Positions 21,074-29,763 of a stretch of DNA of 64,000 nucleotides are shown piece by piece. This DNA is from Porpolomopsis calyptriformis (lineage: Eukaryota > Basidiomycota > Agaricomycetes > Agaricales > Hygrophoraceae), in contig OX621169.1 in assembly GCA_951640195.1 (NCBI GenBank), forward strand, positions 2,108,001 to 2,172,000. The letters are read 5' to 3'. The translations under genes were made by a program, and so were the position numbers. Each line of letters opens with the position of its first letter. Position 1 is the first letter of the stretch. Under the pieces are notes generated by a model. That model worked only from the letters and a program-made list of their open reading frames with translations, made no database searches and had not been told where the DNA came from.

Positions 21074-21811
21074 ATGCCCGCTACACGGTCCACACGATCC
21101 CCCTCCCCTCAGGTCGCCATTCGACGTTCTGGACGAATTCCCTCATCCGCCCTCCGCTCTCCCACTCCTGGCCCCTCCACCTCTTCTTCCTCTGTTCGAC
21201 AGCTACGTCGACAAACTCGCACACGCGCGGAAGATTTCTTCACCATTCAAACTCCTCCCCCCGAAGACCCCGCCGTCACCATCTCCCGCCTCACGGTTCA
21301 CAGTAACAGTGTCAGTAACTGGAACCGCGAACTTCGTCAAGAACGTGAAGTTCTACAGGCCGAGCTCAAAGCGTCGGAGAAAAGCGCGCTATTTTGGAAG
21401 AATCGTTGGGACCAAAGTGAGTTGAAAGTTTGGGAGCTCCAACGTCAAAAGAAACGAACATGGATCGACTGCTACGACGTCACCACCCGCGCCATTATTG
21501 TCAAGCTCGTGGAAGAAAGTCGTCGGAGTGAACGTCTTTCTAGAGATGACTTTCTCCGAGCCCAGCGCAATCTCGCAACGACGGAGACGTTAATCAAGTA
21601 TGGGAGAACGGTCGAATACCCCATCAATGTTGACCTCGAGTACCCGATCGACGACAACGACGTCGCGACAGTCCGAGCCCCCTCCCCCGTTGAAGCGACT
21701 CCGGAAGCCGAACACGCCACTTCCCCCTCAGTGGCCGTCGAGGCCCCCACCACCGAGGAAATCCCGACTCAGGCCTCGGAAGACGAAACGACCGACACCG
21801 CCCAAGTTTGA
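21074..21811 (+). CDS. Third ORF of element C, unrecognised coiled-coil protein
   Basis: This 245-aa protein is encoded between pol and the 3' LTR, on the same strand. The N-terminus is Ser/Pro/Arg-rich and basic (MPATRSTRSPSPQVAIRR). A predicted long helix or coiled coil around residues 75-135 is rich in Glu, Arg, Lys and Trp (NRELRQEREVLQ, KNRWDQSELKVWELQRQKK), followed by a second helical part, and the C-terminus is acidic and Pro/Thr/Glu-rich. There is no signal peptide and no hydrophobic segment, so it does not resemble an envelope protein. I do not recognise the family. ATG 21074 is chosen because the same MPAT start is found in all three copies and gives 245 aa in both intact ones. Confidence 0.85.
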   Translation: MPATRSTRSPSPQVAIRRSGRIPSSALRSPTPGPSTSSSSVRQLRRQTRTRAEDFFTIQTPPPEDPAVTISRLTVHSNSVSNWNRELRQEREVLQAELKASEKSALFWKNRWDQSELKVWELQRQKKRTWIDCYDVTTRAIIVKLVEESRRSERLSRDDFLRAQRNLATTETLIKYGRTVEYPINVDLEYPIDDNDVATVRAPSPVEATPEAEHATSPSVAVEAPTTEEIPTQASEDETTDTAQV

Positions 21812-21846
21812 AATTCGGGACGAATTTCCTTAAAAGCCAAGGTGTA

Positions 21847-22256
21847 TGTCACGGTCGTAATTTTCTTTCTTTTTCTTTATCTTATCGTATGCAAACCTAT
21901 CTCTTATCTTGGGATTCCCCCCATCTGTTACCGGGATTCCCCATTACCTTCCCCAGAGATTCCCCAGGGATTCCCCTTTACTTTACCCATATGCGGACAC
22001 ACTTCATTTCCGTTATGTTTCAACCCCTTTATGATTCGTCATCGATCACGATGACTCACCCTTATCTCTACCTCATGTATGTCGCACTGACTCACACCAA
22101 TAAGTAGTCAGTATATAAAGAGTACTTCTGTACGTATCAGACCTTAAGTCTGATTCCTCGTTAGCCTACTCATAACAAGGACTTGGAACCATCCTCTATA
22201 TCTCTTGGGACAGAACACCCGAAGTAAAACGCGTTCCGAACAACCGGTTTATAACA
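21847..22256 (+). repeat. 3' LTR of element C
   Basis: Identical by eye to 15353-15762. A frame in its U5 end continues open into the remaining third ORF of element B (to 22933). Confidence 0.95.
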
Positions 22257-22933
22257 GGATCCCCTCATCCGCCATTCGTTCCCCCACTCCTGGTCCCTCC
22301 ACCTCTGCTTCCTCTCCTCAACAATTACGTCAACGAGCTCGCGCACGCGTGGAAGACTTCTACACCATTCAGACCCCTCCCCCCGAAGACCCCGCCATCA
22401 CCATCTCCCGCCTCACGGTTCACAGTAACAGCATCAGCAATTGGAACCGTGAACTTCGTCAAGAACGCGAAGTTCTGCAAGCTGAACTCAAGGCGTCAGA
22501 GAAAAGCGCATTATTTTGGAAGAATCGTTGGGATGAAAGTGAGTTGAAGGTTTGGGAGCTCCAGCGCCAGAAGAAACGAACGTGGGTCGACTGCTACGAC
22601 GTCACCACCCGCGCCATCATCGCCAAGCTCGTAGAAGAAAGTCGCCGGTCTGAGCGGCTTACCAGGGAGGATTTCCTCCGAGCCCAACGAGACCTTGCGA
22701 CAACGGAAACTTTAATCGAGTACGGGAGAACGGTCGAGTACCCCATCAACGTCGACCTGGAGTACCCGATCGACGACGACGACGTCGCGACAGTCCGAGC
22801 CCCCTCCCCCATTGAAGCGACTTTGGAAGCCGAACCCACTGCTTCCCCCTCGGTGGCCGTCGAGGCCCCCGCCACCGAGGAAATCCCGACTCAGGCCTCG
22901 GAAGACGAAACAACCGACACCGCCCAAGTTTGA
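22257..22933 (+). pseudogene. Third ORF of element B, 3' fragment
   Basis: This fragment continues the ORF cut at 14772. Removing the solo LTR, element C and one copy of each target duplication joins the two pieces in frame. It contains the basic and Pro-rich region, the coiled coil (NRELRQEREVLQ) and the acidic tail, with the stop at 22931-22933. It lacks an ATG of its own, and its only upstream promoter is the 3' LTR of C. Confidence 0.85.
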
Positions 22934-22968
22934 AATTTGGGACGAATTTCCTTAAAAGCCGAGGTGTA

Positions 22969-23368
22969 TGTCACGGTCGTAATTTTCCTTCTTTTTCTTT
23001 ATCTTATCGTATGCAAACCTATCTCTTATCTTGGGATTCCCCCCATTTGTTATCGGGATTCCCCATTACCTTTCTCCGGGATTCCCCACTACTCTACCTA
23101 TATGCGGACACACTTCATTTCCGTTATGTTTCAACCCCTTTATGATTCGTCATTGATCACGATGACTCATCCTTATCTTTACCTCATGTTATGCCACACT
23201 GACTCATACAGATAAGTAGTCAGTATATAAAGAGTACTTCTGTACGTATCAGACCTTAAGTCTGATTCCTCATTAGCCTACTCATAACAAGGACTTGGAA
23301 CCATCTCTTATATCTCTTGGGACAGAACACCTGAAGTAAAACGCGTTCTGAACAACCGGTTTATAACA
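22969..23368 (+). repeat. 3' LTR of element B
   Basis: Direct repeat of 9004-9403 with eight differences by eye. The purine-biased GAGGTG just before 22969 is the likely start region for plus-strand synthesis. Confidence 0.93.
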
Positions 23369-23373
23369 GATAT

Positions 23374-23596
23374 TACTGATACATCTCGACCTCCACCAGA
23401 TCTGATCGAGAATGAAGAAGAATATGAAGTTGAATCTATTCTTCAGCACTCCGGAGTTCAACGCCGACGAAAATATTTAGTCAAGTGGAAAGGCTATCCA
23501 ATTGAAGAAGCCACTTGGGAAGAATGGTCGAACGTCTTACGACACGCCAAGGAAATTGTGAAGACTTACGAAGACTCAATTCAAACGGCGACTTAG
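23374..23596 (+). pseudogene. pol: pol of element A, C-terminal part with chromodomain
   Basis: This resumes the pol frame interrupted at 9003, after the second GATAT copy. It encodes the linker and the whole chromodomain (EYEVESILQHS, YLVKWKGYPIEEATWE) and ends at TAG 23594-23596. The join with the upstream part is in frame. Confidence 0.9.
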
Positions 23597-23765
23597 CTCG
23601 TTTGTCATCATTCCGGCTGTCCATTTTTGAATTCTATTTTTAGATCGAGTTGGCGCTTATAAACTCAGAGTCGTTGATACGACTCCATCCAGTCTTTCCC
23701 CACTTTCGACGAACTTGCCCAACACCATTGTCTCCAATACCAACGTCGTAAAACTATCATTCACA

Positions 23766-24503
23766 ATGCCAGCCACTCGATCTCCCTCTCCTCAAGTCGC
23801 CATTCGACACGCTGGACGAATCCCTTCGTCCGCCGCCATCCGTTCCCCTACCCCTGGTCCCTCCACCTCTTCCTCCTCCACTCGACAGTTACGTCAACAA
23901 GCTCATGCACGCGTGGAAGATTTCTTCAAAGAATACCCTATGGAGACCCCTCCTCCCGAAGACCCCGCCGTCACCATCTCGCGTCTCACGGTTCACAGTA
24001 ATAGCGTCAGCAACTGGAACCGAGAACTTCGTCAAGAGCGCGAAGTTTTGAAAGCCGAGCTCAAAGCATCGGAGAAGAGCGCCCTGTTTTGGAAGAACCG
24101 CTGGGACGAAAGTGAGCTCAAAGTTTGGGAGCTCCAACGACAAAAGAAGCGAACATGGGTCGATTGCTACAACGTCACCACCCACGCCATTATCATTAAG
24201 CTTGTAGAAGAGAGTCGTCGAGCTGAACGACTCTCCCGAGAAGATTTTCTTCAGGCTCAACAGGATCTCGCGACGACGGAGACCATAATCAACTACAGTG
24301 CGTCAGTCGAGTACCCCATCAACCTCGACTTGGAATACCCAGACGAAGATGACGTCGCAACAGTCCAAGCCCCTTCCCCCATCGAAGCGGCCTCGGAAGC
24401 TACCCCCATCGCTTCCCTCTCAGTGGTCATCGAGGCCTCCGCCACTGAGGAAATCCCAACTCAGGCCTCAGAGGACGAAACGACCGACACCGCCCAAGTT
24501 TGA
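23766..24503 (+). CDS. Third ORF of element A, intact
   Basis: The 245-aa product is the same length as in element C and shares its plan: basic Ser/Pro-rich N-terminus (MPATRSPSPQVAIR), central coiled coil (NRELRQEREVLK, KNRWDESELKVWELQRQKK) and acidic C-terminus. The centre is strongly conserved, while the N-terminus and tail vary. It is the only complete reading frame left in element A, whose gag and pol carry stops and a frameshift. CTATTTTTAG at 23634-23643 and CTTATAAACT at 23656-23665 lie upstream, as in B and C. No known domain is recognised. Confidence 0.85.
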   Translation: MPATRSPSPQVAIRHAGRIPSSAAIRSPTPGPSTSSSSTRQLRQQAHARVEDFFKEYPMETPPPEDPAVTISRLTVHSNSVSNWNRELRQEREVLKAELKASEKSALFWKNRWDESELKVWELQRQKKRTWVDCYNVTTHAIIIKLVEESRRAERLSREDFLQAQQDLATTETIINYSASVEYPINLDLEYPDEDDVATVQAPSPIEAASEATPIASLSVVIEASATEEIPTQASEDETTDTAQV

Positions 24504-24537
24504 AATTCAGGTCGAATTTCCTGAAAAACGAGGTGTA

Positions 24538-24937
24538 TGTCACGGACGTAAATTTTCACTTCCTCTCTATGTTAGTCATTACTGTTTAGTCGGACAGGTC
24601 TTATCTCTACTTGGGATTCCCCAGGGATTCCCCACAATTCCGTATCTTTTCATATATCCGAGATAGGACACATTTCATTTCCGACGACTATGTTTCATCT
24701 CTTCACATGCTCCGAGTCCCTTATCATGTTTATCTTTACTCGTCACATGTATTCCTTGTGTTTACACTGACTCATCCGCAGTAGCGTAGTCAGTATATAA
24801 ACCCCTAGTTAGTCATACTCAGACTTTAAGTCTGATTCCTCGTTAGCAACCCAATAACTAGGACTTGAGACATTATCATCGTCTTGGGACAGAGCTCTCT
24901 GAAGTAAAACCATCTCATCGACAACCAGTTTATAACA
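24538..24937 (+). repeat. 3' LTR of element A
   Basis: Direct repeat of 3725-4124. By eye the two differ at eight positions, every one a CG versus TG or CA pair. It is followed by the second GAGAT copy and the resumed host reading frame. Confidence 0.95.
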
Positions 24938-24942
24938 GAGAT

Positions 24943-25868
24943 TCAGTGGGATGTTTGCTGACAACCTGGCTCAAAGTTGCTTGTGTGCTAGTGATATCAG
25001 TGCAAAGTTGAACAGGATAACTGCTCTCAACACTGATCACACTCTGGGCTTCAATTCCATGTGTATAAATCTGCTTGCATGGGCTATTCATGTTTCTGTG
25101 GACAACTTTGAATATGGTTTTGACCATGAACAACCACACATTAACATTTGCCCATGCAGAAATCAGATGTTTTGCATCTTCACACAGAGAGCAGATGGTC
25201 AGAAAATTCACTTGTCAAGTGTTGACTTCAGGCAGCCACTACAGCCAAAAAAACTGAAGGTTGTTTGGCTGAAAGCCTGCAGCTATATGGCTCTCATAAA
25301 CATGTTGTGGAGTTACCCAATAGTATTTGGCCTTTTACAATTATCAGTGCCAATCTATGGGAGGGTATATGCAAATATCACTGGAATTGGTGATGTCTAT
25401 TTTTGCTTAAACTGCCCCCATAGTGGAGAATACTTCAGAAATGGCACTCTCTTGCCAAATCAACATATTACAAAGGTGGAAAAGATCTTATCACCAGATG
25501 GTATAGCCATAGTTGCATTTGGCATCGTTGTCCTTTGTGCAGCATTATTGGGAAGTGCAGTTATCTTACTGCCTACACATTTCCCTAGTGTGTTCAAGCA
25601 CTATAACTGCAACAAACCTTCTTGCTTGTTGCAGAGGACAGTACGGCTACTAGCGTCCTCCTTCCAGTTCGACAAATACTATGTTGCACTTGTTGCTATG
25701 GCCTTTGGCTCGGGATGCGCTATTTCTTCGGGTTTTCGAACAATTCCCTCCGTTCCTAGCGAAAATTTTTTGGGGTGGACCACCACTACGGTCTATACCT
25801 ATGCCTTGCTCTTTACAGGAATCGTTGCTGCCATTCGTCATTTCTTATCAAGTGGAGCGAGGAAATGA
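24943..25868 (+). pseudogene. 3' part of membrane-protein gene split by element A
   Basis: This continues the frame cut at 3724. It is 308 codons to a stop at 25866-25868, without introns. It encodes Cys-rich loops (NICPCRNQMFC, CLNCPHSGEYF), several hydrophobic segments (IAIVAFGIVVLCAALLGSAV and one ending TGIVAAIRHFL) and a basic tail. The family is unrecognised. The coding sequence looks more AT-rich than neighbouring genes up to about 25,640. Without a promoter or start this part is not expected to be expressed normally. Confidence 0.6.
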
Positions 25869-27135
25869 TCAACTCACCTGACCATGCAACCCGTTCTATC
25901 TCCTTTTTCTCCGCATATGCTCTCTTTTCTTTGTGTAAGAATAGTCTTGAATCGTGTATGTTTGCAAATGAATTTGAATCGCTGTGGATCATATAAACGA
26001 AGCGAGGGTAATTATGTTTGAGGAGTTCATCGGACTATTTCTTTGGTGGGCGGGAACGAGCTGGTGCCTAACGCGAGAACCTCAAACAATTAATCCGCGA
26101 GCTAGCTCCCACAGCACGTAGCGACGCACTTTTCAGAAATCATGGCCGTGACAAGAGGGCCGGTGCACCACAATGACCCGGAGAACCGGTAGACGGGATA
26201 CAAAAAAAATTCGATCAACCAAATCTGTGGGCCAAGTCATATCCAATTGACTGAATAGTCGCGTTGTTACCGCGGAGGTAACATCCCTTCTCGCAGGCCA
26301 CCGACGTGCCCCAGGATACACCCAACATCTGAAGGGTGACTTGCGTCGTGGCGACGTAGTAGCCGGAAAGATTATTCTTGCCTTCGAAACGCAGACACAC
26401 TTGTCAATGGTCATTGTTGAAACCAACGGATGTCAGATAATGCCAAGATATGCATCTTGTGGAAACTTCGAAGGGAACTGTGAGCACACATAGCTGCATT
26501 CCATTATACGCGGAGCAGAAAATCGTGCATGTTTGAGCACTGGCAATACCCGGAAATGACATGGCAGCGAGAAGACGAAGGGAGCGATTGTCATGGTCGA
26601 CAGCCCAAAAATTTCAGGACGAGGCCAATGAATAGAACAGCCGATATTAGGAGGTCACTCCGAAAACAAAGCAACGAGTGAGGCTGAGCCTCGGGTGCGT
26701 GATCATCTAACATGATTAAGGTGAGCAGGGTGTGAAGAGAAATCAACTGTACCACCAACATAAAGTAAGGTTAATCGGATCTAGGACGCTGTGGATGCGT
26801 TAACCGAAGTCTCAAAAAGCTTAGGGTGGGGAAGTCACGGATGAAGTTCGGATGCATTATGGAAAAGGATAACTTTGTGGCAGGTCGTACAATCGTGAGG
26901 GTCAAACCCAACATTTAAGGACATTCAGAAATACGTCGCAACTGTGGAATCAAATGAGGTCGGCGGGGATACATTCATAAATAACGGCAAGAATCCTTAC
27001 CTGCATCGAAATTCCGATGTACTCTCCCTGGAAATCGTCCAAATGTCTCTGCCTGGCTGAAAGGTTGGACACATTTTAACATTTCACAACCCGTGGCCCA
27101 GAAGAGTGGCTTACGATGTGTATTGTTGGACACAT
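25869..27135. other. Intergenic region with a possible small secreted-protein gene
   Basis: Most of this 1.27-kb stretch shows nothing I can call. On the minus strand, an open frame at 26215-26400 ends in a stop at 26215-26217 and encodes a compact, Cys-containing peptide (GYYVATTQVTLQ, CEKGCYLRGNN). Upstream, near 26500-26600, a frame encodes a signal-peptide-like segment ending GIASAQTC. Together they could be two exons of a small secreted protein, but the joints are not settled. Confidence 0.3.
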
Positions 27136-28754
27136 TCAGGTCCCGGTAAGTTCGCGGAGATATTCTGCATCACAATTCAGCACATCCAGAAAGCACTCAA
27201 TCAATGACACAACATCACCTCTAGTCAGCTCAAAACCCGCAAAGGTGCTTGCTGCAGCAGGTATACTATCGAGGAGCGGTACAAATTTAAGATCACAGAC
27301 CTTCCAACGTTGATATCGACTTTTCAAACTCACCTCCTTAGCACTGGAAACCACAGTAAAATGAGTAAAGCAGGATGAGGAAGGCAATTCGAGAAGCCCA
27401 CATGATGGAGAAAGCCCTCGGAAGAGACCAGCTCTGAGATAAAGACAATCAGCAGTTTTTTCGCCGCAGAAAAGAAAACGAACTTGCACTCCAGACTCCG
27501 AAACAATAGCTTGAAGTTCTTTTGCAATGTATGTCAGTGGGGTCCCGCTTGGTGGAATGGGACGGAGTTGTATGCGAGATTTTACCACATCTTGGGAGAC
27601 GTCACTATGAATTCACAAAGGATCGTATGTTGGCTGCTTGAGAGCTCACCCAAGGGATAGCAAGCAAGCCAGTAAGCGATCTAGTAATGTATGCATCTCA
27701 GCAGACGTCGAAAATCTTAAGAATGACTTGCGCATACCCCTCCAGTAGACCCACTGGTTAGAAGAGCCCATACTGGCAGTTGAGTGCCATATATCGCGGT
27801 GAATTTCCGTTTGGTAAATTCAAAGGCTGGAGCGGACCAAATATAATCATTTTCGGTGGGTTTCAAGGTCAAAAGACGGACCAGTATAGAATCTAAGGGC
27901 ATCCCGATCGTAGCCAGTTACCGTCGCGTCAAAGTGGATGTTTAGGTCTTGACCCACCCAGCGTATGCGGGAATTTCCCGAGCGACTGTGACCTTTTAAC
28001 GAAATAGTCAGGAGATGTATGCATAAATAAGCATTCGTACCCAGTATCCGCGCATGACACCTTGCCGGAAACCCCATTGAGACCACATCTCTCTCACTAC
28101 CACTTTAAGTCGCTTGTCGGTGCTGGCACCATATTGTCCTTGCATACGTACTTTGAACATCTCCACTAAGTAAATGAAATAAGTGGTATTTTCAGATTTA
28201 GGTTGCTAGGGTAGTAGACGCGAGTGCTTGCCTGGACTCGAAAGAATAGCGTTGGCTGCCCCCGCCATGGAACCTGCAAGCGCGGTCTCCTTGAGAGAGA
28301 GTTGCGGGAATGGCGAGATGAGTCGCTTGGACGCGACATAGGAAGCAAAGAGTAACGAATTGACACCAGCAATCCCGATTAAAGGACTAGTCATGCCTTT
28401 GGGAGAAAATGACAAATGAAGACTTTCATGTGGTTCCGAGAAAACAGACCTTTGTATAAGGCAAAAAACCCTTCTTTTCTCATGGTTTGTAAAAGGATGT
28501 CCACGGGTCCTTTCTGAACGAGTTGCCGATGAGCAATAAAGTCAAACGAAGATACTCACGAACATCCCCTCTGATTGAGAGGTGAAACGGACAAAATGTG
28601 AGTGAGAGGTAAACGGCAAACGCGGAGAATAGACTGAACTGGGAGCGATCTGAGCTCTAGTTTTGATTGTGTCCAGCGGTTGCCCCACGAGAACTTGTGC
28701 GGCTCCACCTACGCTTCCCGCGAGTAGGTCGTTGACGGTTGATGATATACGCAT
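27136..28754 (-). CDS. Mitochondrial carrier family (SLC25) protein, 13 exons
   Basis: This inner-membrane solute carrier has three repeats, each with its signature: PLDTIKTR, PVEMFKVR and PLDVVKSR. I assembled exons (high to low) 28754-28640, 28570-28560, 28513-28450, 28396-28232, 28165-28041, 27992-27958, 27892-27882, 27826-27738, 27680-27650, 27590-27497, 27433-27402, 27343-27334 and 27265-27136. Every junction keeps phase and the total is 912 nt, 303 aa, the normal size for the family. Three exons are only 11, 11 and 10 nt. The intron at 28231-28166 starts with GC. The 27496 donor (GTCTGG) is weak and is the least certain joint. The start could lie further upstream. The substrate cannot be told from sequence. 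Confidence 0.88.
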
Positions 28755-29763
28755 GGATGAAAACGATCTGAGCTTGTGCTGAGATAATTCGGACGCGAAC
28801 CAAAGAGATGTCAAGCAGCAATGGACGACCAGAGCCAGAGGTCATCATGAATGTCTGTTTCTCTTTCTTTTCTGGCAGTCAATCCATTCACCAGAAACAT
28901 GCCAGTTCGGCGATGGATGTTCGTACTCCAAAAGAAAACTTGAAGAGGCATTTCTGCCTGGTGGCATCCTGGACAGGCACCCTACCAAGTCATCGAAAGA
29001 GACCTTTTCTGTCAAAAGGGAAGATGCAGATCTAATCGTATTTCCCATCCTTTCTGCTCCTCGTCTGAAGACCAACTCATGGCACGGTCTAGGTGAACGA
29101 ACTCGAAATACCTCGAGCGCATGCAGAAAAAGCCCTCGCCGAAAATGGCGGAGACGTAACCAAGACGCTCCTTGCCCTTATTGCTCCGTCATAGACAAAC
29201 GTCTACCATGCTGCGTTATCCTGCCAGACGAACTTGATCGGCATATTTCGAAAGGCAACTCGTTTCATAGATGTTACCCTCGCTATCAGATTCAACAATG
29301 TTATGCTTCTAACGGTTGAGGTTCAAGACCGATGTTTTTTTTGGTACAACTGCCACCCACTCGCAGTTCCAATTGATATATTCGTGGTGACCACTCCACC
29401 ACGGTTACACTCCAACAGGGGTGGCAAAAACTTGGAGGACAACATCTCCATGTGGTGTGGGCGTAGACATGGGCTATGCTCATCCTTGTACCTCTCATTT
29501 TACAGATGGACCGTGGAGTGAAAATGCATTGGACGTAACATTGAGTGAGAAAGAATTCAAGAGATGAACAGCGTAATTCTGGCCATCAAACCGTCCAGGT
29601 GAACATCCGATCCTTCGTCGATACCGTGTCTACGGTATGAACGTCGAGTGAGGGAACGCGTAGGTGTGGCAGTGCACCCATGTTGCTTATGTAACATTGG
29701 CCATCCTCGAATCGGCCCTCGCCATCCTCAAAGGTTGCAACCAGCGGGTGGTCACTTTTCTTT
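28755..29763. other. Intergenic region between carrier and SF3b2 genes
   Basis: This 1.0-kb stretch lies between divergent genes. Short open frames exist on both strands, but none has a recognisable domain or consistent splice signals. It presumably holds both promoters; no clear TATA box or other element was identified. Confidence 0.4.

Larger units (their letters stand above)
15353..22256 (+). mobile_element. Element C: youngest chromovirus, inserted in element B
   Basis: The element has 410-bp LTRs at 15353-15762 and 21847-22256, identical by my reading, and a GGATC target duplication at 15348-15352 and 22257-22261. It carries gag, pol and the third ORF in full length. The only clear defect found is a TGA inside gag. 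Identical LTRs mean the insertion is recent. It lies within the third ORF of B, two bases right of the solo LTR's target duplication. Confidence 0.95.
9004..23368 (+). mobile_element. Element B: chromovirus inserted in pol of element A
   Basis: LTRs of 400 bp lie at 9004-9403 and 22969-23368. The target duplication GATAT is at 8999-9003 and 23369-23373. Gag and pol are uninterrupted, but the protease active site is altered and the third ORF is split by a solo LTR and by element C. The two LTRs differ at 8 aligned bases. Seven fit CpG decay, and at two CpG sites opposite strands have decayed in the two LTRs. B is closely related to C and more distant from A. Confidence 0.95.
3725..24937 (+). 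mobile_element. Element A: outer Ty3/gypsy chromovirus (Tf1/sushi type)
   Basis: The element is bounded by 400-bp LTRs (3725-4124 and 24538-24937) that begin TGTCACGG and end TATAACA. The 5-bp target duplication GAGAT lies at 3720-3724 and 24938-24942. Its order is LTR, self-primer binding site, gag, pol ending in a chromodomain, a third ORF, LTR. Element B, with everything inside it, interrupts pol at 9004-23368. Gag and pol carry several disabling changes, so the copy is not autonomous; the third ORF is intact. Its LTRs form a different subfamily from those of B and C. The two LTRs differ at 8 of 400 positions by my reading, all of them CpG transitions. Confidence 0.95.

Noticed and set aside
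21044..24503. Third ORF as an envelope gene.
   Set aside because: It has the position of env, but no signal peptide, membrane segment or glycosylation-rich outer region; the product is a soluble, charged coiled coil.
3725..24937. Duplicated LTR and pol blocks as an assembly artefact.
   Set aside because: Each copy has its own differences, and each insertion has a distinct target duplication, which an artefact would not create.
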